This document shows positions 5,682 through 7,552 of a DNA stretch of 7,552 nt, one piece after another. Made by a program: the position numbers and the translations under genes. Positions within the stretch are counted from its first letter, which is position 1. Every line of letters begins with the position of its first letter. This DNA comes from Clostridia bacterium. Lineage in GTDB: Bacteria > Bacillota > Clostridia > Christensenellales > Aristaeellaceae. The DNA is taken from contig JAEDKS010000118.1 of assembly GCA_016295665.1 (NCBI GenBank), positions 1 through 7,552 on the forward strand, in the 5' to 3' direction. The notes under the pieces were generated by a model, which was not told the DNA's origin, ran no database searches, and saw only the letters and a list, made by a program, of their open reading frames with translations.

Positions 5682-6350
5682 ATGAGTGAAAGAACGATCG
5701 AGGTTCTGGTTGATTCCTTCTGGAAAATCCTGCTGCCGGGTCTGCGCATGACCCTGCCCATGACAGCCCTGTCGTTTTCGGCAGGGCTGGTTATTGCGCT
5801 GATCACGGCGCTGGTACAGGTGGGACGGGTGCCGGTGCTGCGTCAGCTGGCGCGGGTGTATATCTGGATCATCCGGGGCACCCCGCTGCTGGTGCAGCTG
5901 TTCGTGGTGTTTTATGGGCTGCCCACGGTGGGCATCCGGACGGATGCCTTCACGGCGGCGGTCATCATGTTCTCCATCAACACCGGGGCCTACGCCGCCG
6001 AGACCATCCGCGCCGCCATCGAGTCGGTGCCGCCGGGGCAGCTGGAGGCGGGCTGGTGTGCCGGGCTGACCTGGGGGCAGACCATGCGCCGCATCATCCT
6101 GCCGCAGGCCATGCGCACCGCCTTCCCGCCGCTGAGCAACTCGCTCATCAGCCTGGTGAAGGATACCTCACTGGCGTCGCGCATCACGGTGGTGGAGATG
6201 ATGCAGCAGACCAAAATGATCGCCGCCCGCACCTACGAGCACTTCGCGCTCTACTGCGAGGTGGCGGTGATCTACCTGCTGTTCTGCACGGTGCTGACCG
6301 GGCTGCAGCAGCTGTGTGAGCGGTACATGAGCCGCCGGGGAGGTGTATGA
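5682..6350 (+). CDS. tcyB: Amino acid ABC transporter permease, probably cystine
   Basis: 222-residue inner membrane permease of the polar amino acid (HisM/GlnP/YecS) family; it forms the translocation channel, probably as a homodimer because only one permease gene is present. Hydrophobic segments lie near 24-46, 58-80, 90-106 and 186-208. Family marks: RGTPLLVQLF (65-74), NTGAYAAETIRAAIESVPPGQ (100-120), and the EAA loop starting EAGWCAGLTWGQ and ending IILPQAMR (122-145), which docks on the ATPase. SLVKDTSLAS (157-166) followed later by YEHFALYCE matches the YecS/TcyB-type cystine permeases. The ATG at 5682 has a poorly placed ribosome binding site (GGGGG at 5661-5665, 16 nt away) and no better start in frame, so translation may be coupled to the upstream gene. 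Its stop codon overlaps the ATPase start. Confidence 0.94.
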   Translation: MSERTIEVLVDSFWKILLPGLRMTLPMTALSFSAGLVIALITALVQVGRVPVLRQLARVYIWIIRGTPLLVQLFVVFYGLPTVGIRTDAFTAAVIMFSINTGAYAAETIRAAIESVPPGQLEAGWCAGLTWGQTMRRIILPQAMRTAFPPLSNSLISLVKDTSLASRITVVEMMQQTKMIAARTYEHFALYCEVAVIYLLFCTVLTGLQQLCERYMSRRGGV

Positions 6351-7087
6351 GCATGATGCTGGAGGGGCAGGACTGCCGCAAGTCCTTCGGGGAGCTGGAG
6401 GTGCTGCGGGGGGTGTCGCTGGGCATGGAGAAGGGCGACGTGGTGACGATCATCGGCCCCTCGGGCTCCGGCAAGACGACGCTGCTGCGGTGCATCAACT
6501 TTCTGGAGACGGCGGACGCGGGCGAGATGGTGCTGGACGGAAAGCGCTATGACATGCACCGCACCTCTCGCCGGGAGCAGGTGGCCTTCCGCCGGCGCAC
6601 GGGCTTCGTGTTCCAGAGCTACAACCTGTTCCGCAACAAGACCGCCCTGCAGAACGTGACCGAGGGGCTGGTGGTGGCCCGGGGCATGAACCGCCGCGAG
6701 GCCGAGGCGCGTGCCCGGCAGGCGCTGGACCGGGTGGGGCTCCTGGAGCGGGCGGACGCCTATCCCCATCAGCTTTCCGGCGGACAGCAGCAGCGCGTGG
6801 GCATCGCCCGGGCCATCGCCACCGAGCCGGAAATCGTGCTCTTTGACGAGCCCACCTCCGCCCTGGACCCGGAGCTGGTGGGCGAGGTGCTGAGCGTGAT
6901 GCGCGACCTGGCCCGGGACGGCATGACCATGCTGGTGGTCACCCACGAGATGAGCTTTGCCCGGCAGGTTTCCACCCGCACCATCTTCATGGACGGCGGC
7001 GTCATCGTGGAGCAGGGCGCCCCGGAGCAGCTGTTCACCGCCCCCCGCGAGGAGCGGACAAGGCAGTTCCTGAAGCTGCTGCAGTAA
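6347..7087 (+). CDS. tcyC: Amino acid ABC transporter ATP-binding protein, probably cystine
   Basis: 246-residue cytoplasmic ATPase that powers uptake. Walker A GPSGSGKTT (37-45), Q-loop FQSYNLF (Gln90), signature LSGGQQQR (143-150), Walker B IVLFDE (163-168) with D-loop SALDPE, and switch His200 in VTHEM are all intact. SALDPELVGEVL and the C-terminal IFMDGGVIVEQGAPEQLF followed by APREERTRQFL closely resemble TcyC/TcyN-type and GlnQ-type ATPases. The ATG at 6347 overlaps the permease stop (ATGA, 4 bp), consistent with coupled translation. However, GGGGAGG (6337-6343) is only 3 nt from that ATG and 9 nt from the third codon ATG at 6353, so the protein may start two residues later. It is last in the operon, 17 nt before the terminator. 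Confidence 0.95.
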   Translation: MSMMLEGQDCRKSFGELEVLRGVSLGMEKGDVVTIIGPSGSGKTTLLRCINFLETADAGEMVLDGKRYDMHRTSRREQVAFRRRTGFVFQSYNLFRNKTALQNVTEGLVVARGMNRREAEARARQALDRVGLLERADAYPHQLSGGQQQRVGIARAIATEPEIVLFDEPTSALDPELVGEVLSVMRDLARDGMTMLVVTHEMSFARQVSTRTIFMDGGVIVEQGAPEQLFTAPREERTRQFLKLLQ

Positions 7088-7104
7088 CGGAGAGACGGCG
7101 TGCG

Positions 7105-7129
7105 AAAATCCCCCGGGTGGGGATTTTTT
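7105..7129 (+). terminator. Rho-independent terminator of the ABC transporter operon
   Basis: AAAATCCCC (7105-7113) pairs perfectly with GGGGATTTT (7119-7127) around a 5-nt loop, and the T-run extends to 7129. It lies 17 nt after the ATPase stop codon. The symmetrical A and T arms could also stop transcription coming from the right. Confidence 0.93.
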
Positions 7130-7150
7130 GCTAAACTTGGAAATGTTCGC

Positions 7151-7179
7151 TTGACTTTTCAATCATTTTCTGGTACTAT
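7151..7179 (+). promoter_or_regulatory. Promoter reading into the AT-rich right end
   Basis: TTGACT (7151-7156, 5 of 6) and TACTAT (7174-7179, 4 of 6) are spaced by 17 bp, and TG at 7171-7172 supplies an extended -10. The start would be near 7186, with a strong ribosome binding site 17 nt further on. Confidence 0.65.
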
Positions 7180-7220
7180 ATGCTTAACGGAATTGCTGAC
7201 AGAAGGAGGATGAGGAACCA

Positions 7221-7238
7221 ATGCATTGGTTTTGGTAG
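7221..7238 (+). CDS. Five-codon leader ORF, Met-His-Trp-Phe-Trp-amber
   Basis: A near-perfect ribosome binding site (AAGGAGG, 7203-7209 region) precedes ATG at 7221 by about 11 nt, on the transcript of the promoter at 7151-7179. The frame reads MHWFW then TAG. Four of five residues are aromatic or His, and two are Trp. Such an ORF behind a strong ribosome binding site is typical of a translation-sensing leader peptide (attenuation or ribosome stalling), with the hairpin at 7261-7304 as the possible responding structure. Alternatively it is the broken front of a 28-codon small gene. The ORF is seen; its role is inferred. Confidence 0.45.
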   Translation: MHWFW

Positions 7239-7310
7239 AAGCGGCTCCGTATGAGAGGCACGCCCGAGATTGTGAAGCACACTTTCAAGGAAGTCGTGCG
7301 GGCGGTATAA
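7239..7310 (+). other. Frame continuing past the amber codon (23 codons), possible second small ORF
   Basis: Directly after the TAG, the same frame stays open for 23 codons to TAA (7308-7310) and encodes a very basic stretch starting KRLRMRGTPEIVKH. An internal ATG at 7251 would give a 19-residue peptide but lacks a good ribosome binding site. It could be the rest of a small protein interrupted by the amber codon, a coupled second micro-ORF, or chance. No family is recognised. Confidence 0.3.
7261..7304 (+). promoter_or_regulatory. Two-tier hairpin downstream of the micro-ORF
   Basis: The inner stem is GCACACTT (7277-7284) with AAGTCGTGC (7291-7299), with one bulged C and a 6-nt loop. The outer stem is CGCCC (7261-7265) with GGGCG (7300-7304). 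An A-rich stretch, not Ts, follows, so it is not a terminator on the plus strand. Placed between a leader ORF and a downstream gene, it could gate expression; this is inference. Confidence 0.35.
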
Positions 7311-7344
7311 AAACATAAAAGAATAGTCGGTTTTGGAAGAGGGA

Positions 7345-7552
7345 GTGATTACCGTAAAAGTCTTTCTGCAAAACAAGAAATTGCTGGTTGCAGTTTCTGT
7401 TGCGATTCTTTTCTATTTGCTTGGAATTGTCTGGCAATGCGCTGGCATTAGAGTTGGTATTTCGCTGCCACTCTATGTCATGGAAACATTCTGCGAACTA
7501 ATCAGCTTTTTGTTTGTGGTCAGCGCATTCATTTTCAATTTCAATGGCAAAG
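7345..7552 (+). CDS. Membrane protein of unknown function, N-terminus only
   Basis: An open frame of 69 codons runs to the window edge, so only the start is visible. I chose the GTG at 7345 with GGAAGAGGG just upstream; a TTG at 7333 in the same frame is possible, and TAG at 7324 limits the frame. After a short basic N-terminus (VKVFLQNKK) there are two hydrophobic segments, about residues 14-31 (LLVAVSVAILFYLLGIVW) and 51-64 (CELISFLFVVSAFIF), so it is an integral membrane protein. Codon use is AT-rich (ATT, TTT, AAA) and unlike all upstream genes, suggesting a different origin. I do not recognise the family. It may be co-transcribed with the micro-ORF from the promoter at 7151-7179. Confidence 0.6.
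   Translation, partial: MITVKVFLQNKKLLVAVSVAILFYLLGIVWQCAGIRVGISLPLYVMETFCELISFLFVVSAFIFNFNGK

Noticed and set aside
6272..7162. 296-codon minus-strand reading frame opposite the ATPase
   Set aside because: It crosses the transporter terminator, is His/Leu/Gln-rich, and lies opposite a complete ABC ATPase.
7176..7376. 66-codon minus-strand frame in the AT-rich end
   Set aside because: It lies opposite the micro-ORF and the start of the membrane protein, with no minus-strand ribosome binding site recognised; the plus-strand promoter and ribosome binding site are better supported.

Overview
The window looks like chromosomal DNA from an anaerobic, high-GC member of the Clostridia. The core genes are GC-rich: a hand count of the first 120 bases of the ATPase gene gives about 70% GC. 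Strong AGGAGG-type ribosome binding sites sit before most genes. A flavodiiron protein carrying flavin-reductase and rubredoxin domains is typical of strict anaerobes. The exported proteins have SPase I-type signal peptides and no clear lipobox, which would fit some gut Clostridia such as Christensenellales or Oscillospirales relatives. That placement is inference only.

Layout: (1) Positions 1-967, minus strand: the N-terminal 322 residues of a secreted CpdB-like nucleotidase/cyclic-nucleotide phosphodiesterase, cut by the window edge, with its own extended -10 promoter and a 5' UTR hairpin. (2) Positions 1134-2153, minus strand: a family 2 glycosyltransferase with a near-consensus promoter. 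(3) Positions 2376-2708, plus strand: a 110-residue Cys-rich protein transcribed divergently from the glycosyltransferase and closed by a good intrinsic terminator. (4) Positions 2886-4676, plus strand: a four-domain flavodiiron protein that amounts to FprA fused to Hrb, predicted to reduce O2 or NO with NAD(P)H in one polypeptide. (5) Positions 4698-7129, plus strand: tandem hairpins, then a promoter overlapped by a perfect 24-bp palindrome, then a three-gene polar amino acid ABC transporter operon (binding protein, permease, ATPase), most like cystine importers of the TcyABC type, ended by a clear terminator. (6) Positions 7130-7552: an abrupt change to AT-rich DNA (about 40% GC from 7311 to the end by hand count). 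It holds a promoter, a five-codon leader ORF (Met-His-Trp-Phe-Trp-stop) behind a strong ribosome binding site, a frame that continues past the amber stop, a hairpin, and the start of an unrecognised membrane protein.

How the parts relate: the flavodiiron protein and the probable cystine importer both fit thiol/redox and oxidative or nitrosative stress physiology, but hairpins and a separate promoter lie between them, so they are probably separate transcription units. The strongest candidates for something not yet described are the palindromic operator over the transporter promoter, the FprA-Hrb single-chain fusion, the Cys-rich small protein that resembles a MarR-type regulator without its DNA-binding core, and the aromatic micro-ORF leader in the AT-rich right end. 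No RNA genes, CRISPR arrays or recognisable transposase genes were seen.
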